Source: Nocardioides sp. (GTDB lineage Bacteria > Actinomycetota > Actinomycetes > Propionibacteriales > Nocardioidaceae). From it: a stretch of DNA of 47,938 nt. Below are positions 40,566 to 47,938 of the stretch, piece after piece; position 1 is the stretch's first letter, and each line of letters opens with the position of its first letter. Location: assembly GCA_003519585.1 (NCBI GenBank), contig DOWL01000175.1, forward strand, positions 1 to 47,938, written 5' to 3'. The position numbers and the translations under genes were made by a program. The notes under the pieces are model-generated. The model ran no database searches. It had not been told where the DNA came from and saw only the letters and a program-made list of their open reading frames with translations.

Positions 40566-43214
40566 ATGGAGCCCCTCGGCACACGACTGGTCGGCCGGGA
40601 CGCCGAGCTGGCGCAGCTCCGGGCCTTCGTCGCCGAGGCGGCCGGTGACGGAGGTGCGCTGCTGGTCGCGGGTGAGGCCGGAGTCGGCAAGTCGGTGCTC
40701 CTCGATGTCGCAGCCACGGCGGCCGCGGCCGCGGGGACCACCGTCGTCCGGGGCGCGGGCGTGGAGTTCGAGGCCGAGGTCGGCTTCGCCGGGTTGCACC
40801 AGTTGATCCAGCCACTGCTGGACGACGTCGGATCGCTGCCCGCCCCCCAATCGCGAGCCCTGGGTGTCGCGCTCGGGCTCGAGGACGGCGACACCCCCGA
40901 CCGGCTCGCGCTCGCCAACGCGGTCACCGCGCTGCTGAGGCAGGCGTCGGGTACGGCGCCAGTGCTGCTCGTCGTCGACGACATGCAGTGGCTCGACCCA
41001 GCGAGCGCCACCCTCCTCGGGCTGGTCGGTCGCAGGCTGGTCGGCTCCCGGGTCGGACTGCTGGGTGGCGTGCGCACCGGAGAAGACAGCCCCGTCGAAT
41101 CCAGCGGCTTCGACGAGCTGACCGTCGAGCGTCTGGACGAGGCCTCCGCACGCGCGCTGCTCGCCGACGCCTTTCCCGAGCTGGCCGACCGCGACCGGAT
41201 CCGGCTCCTCCAGGAGGCGGACGGCAACCCACTGGCGCTCGTCGAGCTCCCGCGTGGCCTGGCCGACGTCGGCACCCGGCAGGCGACGCCGGTCGGGCGC
41301 CGGCTCCGCGGCCACTTCGCGCGACGCATCGGGACCCTCTCCGAGGCTGCGCGTGAGCAGCTACTCCTGGCCGCGCTCTCGGGTGAGGTCCCGGGCGAGC
41401 TCACCGACCTCGAAGCCGCCGAGAGCGCCGGCCTCGTCACGGTCACCCGGCAGGGGGTGATCTTCCGGCATCCCCTCGCGCGCGCGGCCGTGGTCGATGC
41501 CTCGGTGCACGCGCAGCGTCGACAGGCGCACCTGGTCCTGGCCAAGCGCTGGCCTGAGGGTTCAGAGCAGCGGGCCTGGCATCTGGGTGAGGCGGCCGGC
41601 GGCCCGGACGAGGAGGTCGCCGCCACCCTGGAATCGGCCGCCCTGCGGGCGCGCGACCGCGGTGACCCGGTGGGCGCGGTCCGGCTCCTACTGCGAGCGG
41701 CGGCGCTCAGCCCGGCCGCAGAGGAGCGCGACCGGCGGACCCGCAGCGCAGCGTTCCTGGGCATCGACGTCATCGGCGACCTGACCGTCGTACCCAGCTC
41801 CCCCGTCGGCACCCTCGAAGCCGTGGTCCCGCGGGCGGCCTATCTCGTGCAGACCGGCGGCGACGTCGACTCCGTGCACCGACTGCTGGTCGAGGCGCTG
41901 GCTCTGGCGCCCGACCCGACCGACGCCTCTGACTTCGCCCTCACCGAGGCGCTGTTCGTGCTCGGCTCGGCCGCGTTCTTCGGGTCGCGTCCGGGATTGG
42001 CCGCTCCGTTCCACGACGCGGTCGCCCGGCTCGCGCCGGAGCCACCGGAATACCTCACGCTGCTCGCCGGGACCTTCGTCACGCCGGTGGGTCACGCGCT
42101 GCCGGTGCTGGACCGACTCGATGCGGCGGTGACCCGTCTCGGTGACGAACCCGACCCGGCCCGCGTCGCCCGGATCGGGATGGCGGCGGTCTACGTCGAC
42201 CGCACTCCCGGTTGCCGAGACGCCCTCCGCCGCCTCGTCGAGCATGGCCGGGCCGGGGGCGCCGTCACGTCCGCACTGGAGGCGATGACCTTCCTCGGCT
42301 GCGACGCGTTCCTCGCGGGCGACTGGGACGGAGCCGTGTCGTGTGCGGCGGAGGCGCGCGAACTCGTCGACCGGCACGGCTACCGGCTCCTGGGCGGCAT
42401 CACCGACTACGCGGAAGCCATGGTCACCGCGGGGCGCGGTGATCGAGCCCGGACCCGGGCCCTGACGGACGCGATGCTCGAGTGGGCGGCACCGAGCCGG
42501 ATCGGCTACCTCGTCCAGCTCGCCGGCCACGCCGAGGCCCTCGCCGATCTCGGCGCCGGAGACTACGACGCGGCGTACGCGCGGGCGCTCGACATCTGCA
42601 CCACCGACACCGTGCCGTCGTACGCACCCCAGGCATTGTGGGTGCTCCTCGACCTGGTCGAGTCGGCCGTGCGCTCGGGCCGTACGACCGAGGCCGCGGC
42701 CCACGTCGAGCACCTGTCCACCGCGCGGGTCGCAGAGCTGTCCGATCGGCTGGCATTCGTGGTCGCGGGCGCGACGGCTCTCGTCGCCGACGACCCCGAG
42801 GCGTTCCTCGCCGCGATCGAACTTCCAGGTGCCGATCGCTGGCCGTTCCATCTCGCGCGGCTACAACTGGCGTACGGCGAGCGGCTCCGCCGCGACAAGG
42901 CGATCGCCGATGCCCGTCACCAGCTCCGATCGGCGCTCGACATCTTCGAGCGGCTCGGTGCCCGACCGTGGGTGGAGCGGACCACGACCGAGCTGCGCGC
43001 GAGCGGCGACCGGGTCGCAGCCCCGGCCGCCGGCACCGAGGGGCTGACCCCACAACAGTGGGAGATCGCCCGACTCGCGGCCGAGGGGCTGAGCAACAAG
43101 CAGATCGGTGAGCGACTCCACCTCTCCCCGCGGACCGTCGGCACCCACCTCTACCAACTGTTCCCCAAGCTCGGCATCACCTCGCGCGCGGCGCTGCGCG
43201 ACGCGTTGGGATGA
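40566..43214 (+). CDS. Large LuxR-family regulator with N-terminal ATPase domain
   Basis: 882 residues. Walker A GEAGVGKS (36-43) and Walker B VLLVVDDMQWLD mark an AAA/STAND-type ATPase. A long helical, TPR-like middle section follows. The C-terminal LuxR helix-turn-helix is LTPQQWEIARLAAEGLSNKQIGERLHLSPRTVGTHLYQLFPKLG. Such large ATP-binding LuxR proteins control specialised metabolism or carbon use. It is 32 bases after the YhgE-like gene and could control that gene and the hydrolase. The stop codon lies inside repeat copy 2. Confidence 0.92.
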   Translation: MEPLGTRLVGRDAELAQLRAFVAEAAGDGGALLVAGEAGVGKSVLLDVAATAAAAAGTTVVRGAGVEFEAEVGFAGLHQLIQPLLDDVGSLPAPQSRALGVALGLEDGDTPDRLALANAVTALLRQASGTAPVLLVVDDMQWLDPASATLLGLVGRRLVGSRVGLLGGVRTGEDSPVESSGFDELTVERLDEASARALLADAFPELADRDRIRLLQEADGNPLALVELPRGLADVGTRQATPVGRRLRGHFARRIGTLSEAAREQLLLAALSGEVPGELTDLEAAESAGLVTVTRQGVIFRHPLARAAVVDASVHAQRRQAHLVLAKRWPEGSEQRAWHLGEAAGGPDEEVAATLESAALRARDRGDPVGAVRLLLRAAALSPAAEERDRRTRSAAFLGIDVIGDLTVVPSSPVGTLEAVVPRAAYLVQTGGDVDSVHRLLVEALALAPDPTDASDFALTEALFVLGSAAFFGSRPGLAAPFHDAVARLAPEPPEYLTLLAGTFVTPVGHALPVLDRLDAAVTRLGDEPDPARVARIGMAAVYVDRTPGCRDALRRLVEHGRAGGAVTSALEAMTFLGCDAFLAGDWDGAVSCAAEARELVDRHGYRLLGGITDYAEAMVTAGRGDRARTRALTDAMLEWAAPSRIGYLVQLAGHAEALADLGAGDYDAAYARALDICTTDTVPSYAPQALWVLLDLVESAVRSGRTTEAAAHVEHLSTARVAELSDRLAFVVAGATALVADDPEAFLAAIELPGADRWPFHLARLQLAYGERLRRDKAIADARHQLRSALDIFERLGARPWVERTTTELRASGDRVAAPAAGTEGLTPQQWEIARLAAEGLSNKQIGERLHLSPRTVGTHLYQLFPKLGITSRAALRDALG

Positions 43215-43273
43215 CCTCCCGCGGGACGTCATGCGAGGTGGCGGGTCGGGCAGCCTCTGCGTATGACGTCCCG
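43211..43273. repeat. 63-bp hairpin repeat, copy 2
   Basis: Same length as the element at 6969-7031, with identical first 20 and last 14 bases. Arms CGGGACGTCATGCG (43222-43235) and CGTATGACGTCCCG (43260-43273) form a hairpin with one mismatch. It overlaps the LuxR stop codon and lies between that gene and the convergent acyl-CoA dehydrogenase. Confidence 0.8.
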
Positions 43274-43290
43274 ACTGATCCACGCGCTTG

Positions 43291-44469
43291 TCAGAGCTGG
43301 GATTGCACTCCCGCCAACAGTTGCCGGGCCATGATGATCCGCTGGACCTGGTTGGTGCCCTCGTAGATCTGGGTGATCTTGGCATCGCGCATCATCCGCT
43401 CGACCGGGTAGTCGCGGGTGAAGCCGTAACCGCCGAGCACCTGGACGGCGTTGGTGGTGACCTCCATCGCGACATCGGAGGCGAAGCACTTCGCCGCCGC
43501 ACCGAAGAACGTCAGGTCCTCGTCGCCCCGCTCGGAACGCCCGGCCGCGGCGTAGGTCAGCTGCCGGGCCGCCTCGACCTTCATGCCCATGTCGGCCAGC
43601 ATGAACTGCAGCCCCTGCTGCTCGGCGATCGGCTTGCCGAACTGCTTGCGCTCCTGGGCATACCCCAGCGCATAGTCCAACGCACCCTGCGCGACCCCGA
43701 CCGCCTGCGCCGCGATCGTGACCCGGGTGTGGTCCAGGGTCCGCATGGCAGTCTCGAAACCGGTGCCCTCCGCACCGATCATCCGATCCGCCGGGATCCG
43801 GACGTTGTCGAGGTAGACCTCCCGGGTCGGCGAGCCCTTGATGCCCAGCTTCTTCTCCGGCGCACCGAACGAGACACCCTCGTCGCCCTTCTCCACCACG
43901 AACGCACTGATCCCCTTCGACCGCTGGCCACGATCATCAGAGGGGTCTGTGATCGCCATCACCGTGTAGTACTCCGAGACGCCGGCGTTGGTGATCCACC
44001 GCTTCACCCCGTTGAGCACCCACTGGTCGCCATCGCGGACCGCGCGGGTCTTCATCGCCACCGCGTCCGAACCCGCGTCGGGCTCGGACAGGCAGTAGGA
44101 GAAGCCACCCTCACCACCCGCAAGCGCACCGAGGTAGTGCTTCTTCAGCTCCTCCGACCCCGCCAACTGCACCGGCAACGACCCCAGCTTGTTGACCGCC
44201 GGGATCAACGACGCCGACACATCGACCCGGGCGATCTCCTCGATCACCAACACCGTCGCCAACGCATCCGCGCCCGCACCGCCGTAGGCCTCCGGCACAT
44301 GCGGCGCATGCAGATCCGCCGCCAACAACGCCGCGGCCGCCTCCTCGGGGTAGCGAGCCAGCTCGTCGACCTCCGCGGCGTACGGCGCGACCTTCGCCTC
44401 ACACAGCGACCGGACCGCCTCGCGGATCTCGCGGTGTTCCTCGGACAGGGTGAACAGACTGCTACTCAC
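43291..44469 (-). CDS. Acyl-CoA dehydrogenase
   Basis: 392 residues from a GTG. Flavin-binding and substrate motifs: [88 protein letters not shown]; the Glu of YEGTNQ is the usual catalytic base. It oxidises a short- or medium-chain acyl-CoA at the alpha,beta bond and passes electrons to ETF. The gene has no ribosome-binding site, and a TATGAT box ends seven bases before the GTG, so translation may be leaderless. It is a single-gene unit. Confidence 0.93.
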   Translation of the reverse strand: MSSSLFTLSEEHREIREAVRSLCEAKVAPYAAEVDELARYPEEAAAALLAADLHAPHVPEAYGGAGADALATVLVIEEIARVDVSASLIPAVNKLGSLPVQLAGSEELKKHYLGALAGGEGGFSYCLSEPDAGSDAVAMKTRAVRDGDQWVLNGVKRWITNAGVSEYYTVMAITDPSDDRGQRSKGISAFVVEKGDEGVSFGAPEKKLGIKGSPTREVYLDNVRIPADRMIGAEGTGFETAMRTLDHTRVTIAAQAVGVAQGALDYALGYAQERKQFGKPIAEQQGLQFMLADMGMKVEAARQLTYAAAGRSERGDEDLTFFGAAAKCFASDVAMEVTTNAVQVLGGYGFTRDYPVERMMRDAKITQIYEGTNQVQRIIMARQLLAGVQSQL

Positions 44470-44476
44470 GGGTTAC

Positions 44477-44503
44477 ATCATAATTCCTAGGACATCCATG
44501 CAA
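44477..44503 (-). promoter_or_regulatory. Probable promoter of the acyl-CoA dehydrogenase gene
   Basis: On the minus strand TTGCAT (44498-44503) and TATGAT (44477-44482) are separated by 15 bases. The -10-like box ends seven bases before the GTG, so transcription could start at the start codon itself, and no Shine-Dalgarno sequence is present. The 15-base spacer is shorter than ideal. Confidence 0.5.
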
Positions 44504-44550
44504 CGCACTCCTGGGATCGACTTCATCACACCCCCACCTAGGCTTGCTGC

Positions 44551-44973
44551 ATGACCTGGCAGGACCCCGAGTCGATCCGGTACATGCTCGACGACTGCGA
44601 GGTCTGGGCGGTGGTCGGACTCTCCGGCGACCGCAATCGCACGGCGTACTCCATCGCCTCCTTGCTCCAGCAGCGCGGCAAGCGGATCGTGCCGATCCAC
44701 CCGGCCGCAGCGACCGACGAAGGGTTCGAGGTGCTCGGCGAGAAGGGGTACGCAACGCTGGCCGACGTGCCGTTCCCGATCGACGTGGTCGACGTGTTCC
44801 GGCGCTCGGAGGCGGCCGGCGAGTTCGCCGACCAGGCGGTCGCGGTGGGCGCGAAGGCGGTGTGGTTCCAGCTCGGGGTGATCGACGCGGCGGCGTTCGA
44901 GCGCACCGTGGCCGCCGGGGTGCCGATGGCGATGGACACCTGCCCGGCCATCGAGTGGCGGCGTCGGGCCTGA
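44551..44973 (+). CDS. CoA-binding domain protein (YccU-like)
   Basis: 140 residues. The Rossmann-type CoA-binding domain is clear: VWAVVGLSGDRNRTAYSIASLLQQRGKRIVPIHP, the LADVPFPIDVVDVFRR phrase, AKAVWFQLGVIDAAAFERTVAAGV and the ending MDTCPAIEW. This matches the small stand-alone CoA-binding proteins (about 140 residues, as here). They bind CoA or acyl-CoA and their task is not settled. It is divergent from the acyl-CoA dehydrogenase, which gives a mild link to acyl-CoA metabolism. Confidence 0.85.
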   Translation: MTWQDPESIRYMLDDCEVWAVVGLSGDRNRTAYSIASLLQQRGKRIVPIHPAAATDEGFEVLGEKGYATLADVPFPIDVVDVFRRSEAAGEFADQAVAVGAKAVWFQLGVIDAAAFERTVAAGVPMAMDTCPAIEWRRRA

Positions 44974-44994
44974 GCCGCGGTCTCGGATCGAGAC

Positions 44995-45651
44995 TCAGCG
45001 GCCGGGGAGCAACCCTTGCCGGATCGCGATCGAGAGCACCTCGAGCTTGGAGTGCGCACCCAGCTTGGTCGAGATGTTCGCGACGTGGTTGCGGACCGTG
45101 TGGACGCTCACCACGAGCTCGGTGGCGATCTCGCTGTTGGTGAGCCCGTCGGCCAGCAGCGAGAGGACGTCGAGCTCGCGCTCGGTCAGGTCGGTGTTGG
45201 CGCTGTTGCGGTTGCGGTTGAGCCGGGGCAGCAGTCGCGCCAGCATCTCCGGCGAGATCACCGCCTCGCCACCGTGCGCGGCACGGACCGCGGAGCGCAC
45301 CTCGTCGAGGCTGCGCGACTTGGACAGGAAGCCACTCGCTCCGGCCTCGATCGCGCTCACCAGGACCTGGTCGGCCGTGCTCGCCGTGAGTACGACGTAT
45401 TGGGTCGAGGGCCGCAGCTCGCGCAGCTGGGCGATCGCTGCCACGCCGTCGCCGTCGGGCAGCCGGTGGTCCATGAGTACGACGTCGGGAAGGACCTGCG
45501 GGAGCAGCGAGCGGGCCTCGGCGAGCGAGCGCGCCGCACCCACGGTATGCAGGTCGGGCTCGGCATCGAGCACGTGGCCCAGGCTCATCGCCAGGACCTC
45601 GTGGTCGTCCACGATCAGGACGCGGATGGCCTGCGCGGTGTCAGCGCTCAT
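44995..45651 (-). CDS. NarL/LuxR-type response regulator
   Basis: 218 residues. Receiver domain: acidic pair in VLIVDDHEVLA (Asp15, Asp16), phospho-acceptor Asp61 in VLMDHRLPDGDG, switch Thr88 and Lys110 in GFLSKS. C-terminal LuxR-type helix-turn-helix: LTERELDVLSLLADGLTNSEIATELVVSVHTVRNHVANISTKLG. It is a DNA-binding response regulator, normally phosphorylated by a HisKA_3-type kinase, and exactly such a kinase is encoded at 46356. The 5' end faces the receiver-kinase pair, so this is likely one signalling locus. Confidence 0.92.
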   Translation of the reverse strand: MSADTAQAIRVLIVDDHEVLAMSLGHVLDAEPDLHTVGAARSLAEARSLLPQVLPDVVLMDHRLPDGDGVAAIAQLRELRPSTQYVVLTASTADQVLVSAIEAGASGFLSKSRSLDEVRSAVRAAHGGEAVISPEMLARLLPRLNRNRNSANTDLTERELDVLSLLADGLTNSEIATELVVSVHTVRNHVANISTKLGAHSKLEVLSIAIRQGLLPGR

Positions 45652-45858
45652 GGCTGCCGGCTATCGCGGTAGTTCACATGTCCCCGTAGCTGCTCGTCTT
45701 GCGCGTGGTCGAGACCAGTCTCTCAGGCCGGTACGCGCACGGTGCGCATGACCGTGTAAAGATGGGCCCGATGTACTAGACGGCTGGCCCCCCCACGGCT
45801 GGTTCACAGTTGCTGTCGTCCCCATGCTGTGCTGTCACGAGGAGAACTGGGGGACACC

Positions 45859-46359
45859 ATGTCGATCCGGACGGTCGTCGGCGACGACGACTCGAGGTTC
45901 CGGGCGGCGGTCATCGAGGTGCTGGGAGCGGATGCGCGCTTCGCCGTGGTCGGCGAGGCGGCGGACGGTGCCGAGTTGCTGAACGTGGCCACGACGACCC
46001 ATCCCGATCTGATCCTGCTGGACGTGCGGATGCCATCCGGTGGCGCCGTCGCGGCGCGTGCACTGACCGGAGCGAACGGCGATCCGGGCCGCTGGTCGAC
46101 CCGTCCGCTCGTGGTCGCCGTCTCGGCGGACACCACGCCGGAGGTGGTCGCGTCCATGCTGCAGGCGGGAGCCGTAGGCTTCCTCGCCAAGGGGCGGCTC
46201 GGCGCAACGCTGCCGGACGTCTTGGTGCGGATGGTCGAGGGCGAGGTGGTGGTCGCGGTGCCCACCGGGATCCACGCGCTGCGCCACCTGCTCCAGCATC
46301 GACGCGAGCCGGCCGGGGTGCCCGACGGCCCACCGGAGGAGCAGCCCGAGGAGCCATGA
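45859..46359 (+). CDS. Receiver-only response regulator
   Basis: 166 residues; the ATG is chosen because GGGGG lies a few bases upstream and MSIRTVVGDDDSRF fits a receiver start. Asp55 in LILLDVRMPSGG is the acceptor, Ser89 replaces the common Thr, and Lys111 in GFLAKG is present. After the receiver comes only a short Pro/Glu-rich tail (AGVPDGPPEEQPEEP) with no DNA-binding domain. The stop overlaps the kinase start (ATGA). It may compete for phosphate or relay it, or act by protein contact with the kinase. Confidence 0.88.
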   Translation: MSIRTVVGDDDSRFRAAVIEVLGADARFAVVGEAADGAELLNVATTTHPDLILLDVRMPSGGAVAARALTGANGDPGRWSTRPLVVAVSADTTPEVVASMLQAGAVGFLAKGRLGATLPDVLVRMVEGEVVVAVPTGIHALRHLLQHRREPAGVPDGPPEEQPEEP

Positions 46360-47938
46360 CCCGACCGGTCGCCAGCGAACAAGCCGTCTTCGAGCTCCTC
46401 GACGCCGCGGCCACGGCCGTGCTGGGCGTCGACGCGACCACGACCATCCGTTACGCCAACCCGCGCTCGCTCGAGGTCTTCGGGTACGCCGAGCACGAGC
46501 TGGTCGGCAAGCCCGTCGAGCTGCTGATCCCCGGCGACCTGGCCGAGAAGCATGTCCCCTTGCGCGAGGAGTTCTGGCACCGACCGATCGCCCGATCACT
46601 CGCCGAGAGCCCGACGGTGCGCGGTCGGCGCAAGGACGGCAGCGAGTTCGCCGCGGAGGTCGCGCTCACCCCGATGACCACCCTCGACGGCCCGTGGGTG
46701 ATCGCCAGCGTGCTCGACGTCTCGCTCCGGCGGGAGGCCGAGGAGCTGGTCAACCAGCAGGGCCGGACCTATATGGCCCTGGCCCGGCTCAACGAGGCCG
46801 TCGCGACCGCACCCGATGCGAATGCGCTGTTCCGCCGCGTCTGCAACGTCTCGGTGGTCTACGGCGGCTTCGCCGGCGCGTGGATCCTGTCGCGCGGCCG
46901 GGACTCCTCGATCGAGGTGCTCGCCAATGCCGGACCGCTCACCTCCAAGCTGGCGATGGCCAGTGCCGACAGCCCCAGCCTGAGCCACTACGTCTCCGCT
47001 GAGGTCGACCAGGTCGTGGAGCAAGGCCACGGCTTCCCCACCGCCGTGTCGACGCTCATGACCGGTGAGCCGGCGTTCGTCGACGACTTCGCCGCTGAGG
47101 ACACCGCGCACGCGACCCAGGCGGAGGCGTTCGGGGTGCGCGCCGCGGCGGCGGTCCCGCTCCGCAGCCGGGGCCGCACGGTGGCCTGCCTCGGCCTCTA
47201 CTCCGACCGGCCGCGGGTCTTCAACGAAGATCTGCGCGCACTGCTGCTCGGCGCCGCCGACACCATCTCGCTGGGACTGGACCGGTTCGTCGCCTGGGCC
47301 GAGCTCGACAGCTCCCTCGCCCAGCGCAACGACCTGCTGCAGCGGCTCGTCGACGCACAGGAGCGCGAACGGGCTCGGATCGCGGCCGACGTACACGACG
47401 AGTCCGTGCAGTCCCTGGCCGCGGTCGATCTGCGCCTCGGGCTGCTCGAACGCCGCCTCCAGGAGCTCGCGCCGAGCCTGGTTCCAGACGTCGTCCGGAT
47501 CCACGAGACGGTCACCTCGGTGAGCGACCAGCTGCGGCACCTGCTCTTCGAGCTCGAGCCGGTCGGTCCAGGCGCCCTCCTCACCGACCTGCTGGAGGAG
47601 GCCGCCGCGCACGTCTTCGAACCCACCGACGTCGACTGGCGGATCGACAACGAGCCCGACCCCCGCGAGCAGGACCTGTCGGTGACCCTGCGCACCCAGG
47701 CGGTCCGGATCGCGAAGGAAGCGATGGTCAACGCCGCCAAGCACGCAGCGGCCGGCATCGTCACCATCTCCGTGGCCCTCGATGACGAGGGGGTGACCGT
47801 GCAGGTCGCCGACGACGGGGTCGGCATCCCACCGGGCGTCCGCCAGTCCCCGCCCGGTCACCGCGGCATCAGCGGGATGCGCGACCGCGCGGAGGCGACC
47901 GGCGGCCGGCTCACCATCGCCTCGACCGCGCCCGGCAC
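46356..47938 (+). CDS. PAS-GAF sensor histidine kinase, truncated at window end
   Basis: 527 residues are visible and the frame is open at the window edge. Domains in order: PAS (about 10-125, AVLGVDATTTIRYANPRSLEVFGY and GRRKDGSEFAAEV), GAF (about 150-310, PDANALFRRVCNVSVVYGGFAGAW, AFGVRAAAAVPLRSRG), HisKA_3 dimer domain with phospho-acceptor His347 in ERERARIAADVHDESVQS, and HATPase_c (N-box EAMVNAAKHA at 455-464, G1 VADDGVGI near 484-491, GHRGISGMRDRA). There are no membrane helices, so it is a cytoplasmic sensor. It is coupled to the receiver-only gene. The input could be redox, gas or a small ligand. Confidence 0.93.
   Translation, partial: MTRPVASEQAVFELLDAAATAVLGVDATTTIRYANPRSLEVFGYAEHELVGKPVELLIPGDLAEKHVPLREEFWHRPIARSLAESPTVRGRRKDGSEFAAEVALTPMTTLDGPWVIASVLDVSLRREAEELVNQQGRTYMALARLNEAVATAPDANALFRRVCNVSVVYGGFAGAWILSRGRDSSIEVLANAGPLTSKLAMASADSPSLSHYVSAEVDQVVEQGHGFPTAVSTLMTGEPAFVDDFAAEDTAHATQAEAFGVRAAAAVPLRSRGRTVACLGLYSDRPRVFNEDLRALLLGAADTISLGLDRFVAWAELDSSLAQRNDLLQRLVDAQERERARIAADVHDESVQSLAAVDLRLGLLERRLQELAPSLVPDVVRIHETVTSVSDQLRHLLFELEPVGPGALLTDLLEEAAAHVFEPTDVDWRIDNEPDPREQDLSVTLRTQAVRIAKEAMVNAAKHAAAGIVTISVALDDEGVTVQVADDGVGIPPGVRQSPPGHRGISGMRDRAEATGGRLTIASTAPG

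Noticed and set aside
45652-45858. Possible small RNA or gene between the response regulators
   Set aside because: Apart from some A+T-rich stretches near 45760 there is no clear promoter-terminator pair, so it is left as a shared upstream region.

Overview
The window is high-G+C DNA with tightly packed genes, frequent GTG starts and many 4-base ATGA/GTGA stop/start overlaps. Content points to a soil-type actinomycete: mycofactocin-type dehydrogenases, P450 with a 3Fe-4S-type ferredoxin, PucR, IclR, TetR and LuxR regulators, DUF4166. My best guess is a Nocardioidaceae-like organism; this rests on gene content and intergenic repeat style, not on any database search. No tRNA, rRNA, CRISPR array or recognisable transposase was seen.

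Layout. 1-6.9 kb: the end of an endonuclease/exonuclease/phosphatase gene, an orphan gene of lower G+C, mmsA divergent from a PucR regulator, a small membrane protein, and an MFS exporter coupled to a secreted protein. 7.0-12.2 kb: a minus-strand operon (APC permease, dimethylformamidase-like protein, cupin, agmatinase-type ureohydrolase) divergent from a TetR gene, with two palindromes between them. 12.2-17.9 kb: two metallopeptidases, a lipid/START-like set, then a decayed stretch holding a headless TetR, an Old Yellow Enzyme remnant, a beheaded PaaX and dispersed repeats.

17.9-36.3 kb is the heart of the window, a catabolic island. A six-gene minus operon (fumarylacetoacetase-family hydrolase, VOC protein, acyl-CoA ligase, carboxymuconolactone decarboxylase-like, enone reductase-like, Zn-alcohol dehydrogenase) diverges from a six-gene plus operon (VOC, ferredoxin, VOC, P450, mycofactocin-type SDR, GntR regulator). 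After an unrelated ATPase with a striking 19-bp inverted repeat, a second part follows: a ribose-type ABC importer split over two strands, two more mycofactocin-type SDRs and a SnoaL-like protein. Related A+T-rich motifs lie at the promoters, suggesting one regulon. A plausible reading is uptake of a cyclic alcohol, terpenoid or similar small molecule, P450 hydroxylation, alcohol oxidation, enone reduction, ring opening and CoA activation. The substrate cannot be read from sequence.

36.3-47.9 kb: a succinate-semialdehyde-type dehydrogenase divergent from IclR, an alpha/beta hydrolase with a YhgE/Pip-like membrane protein and a large LuxR ATPase, an acyl-CoA dehydrogenase that may be translated leaderless, a CoA-binding protein, a NarL-type response regulator, and a receiver-only protein coupled to a PAS-GAF histidine kinase that runs off the window. 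A 63-bp hairpin repeat occurs twice, 36 kb apart, each time between convergent genes.
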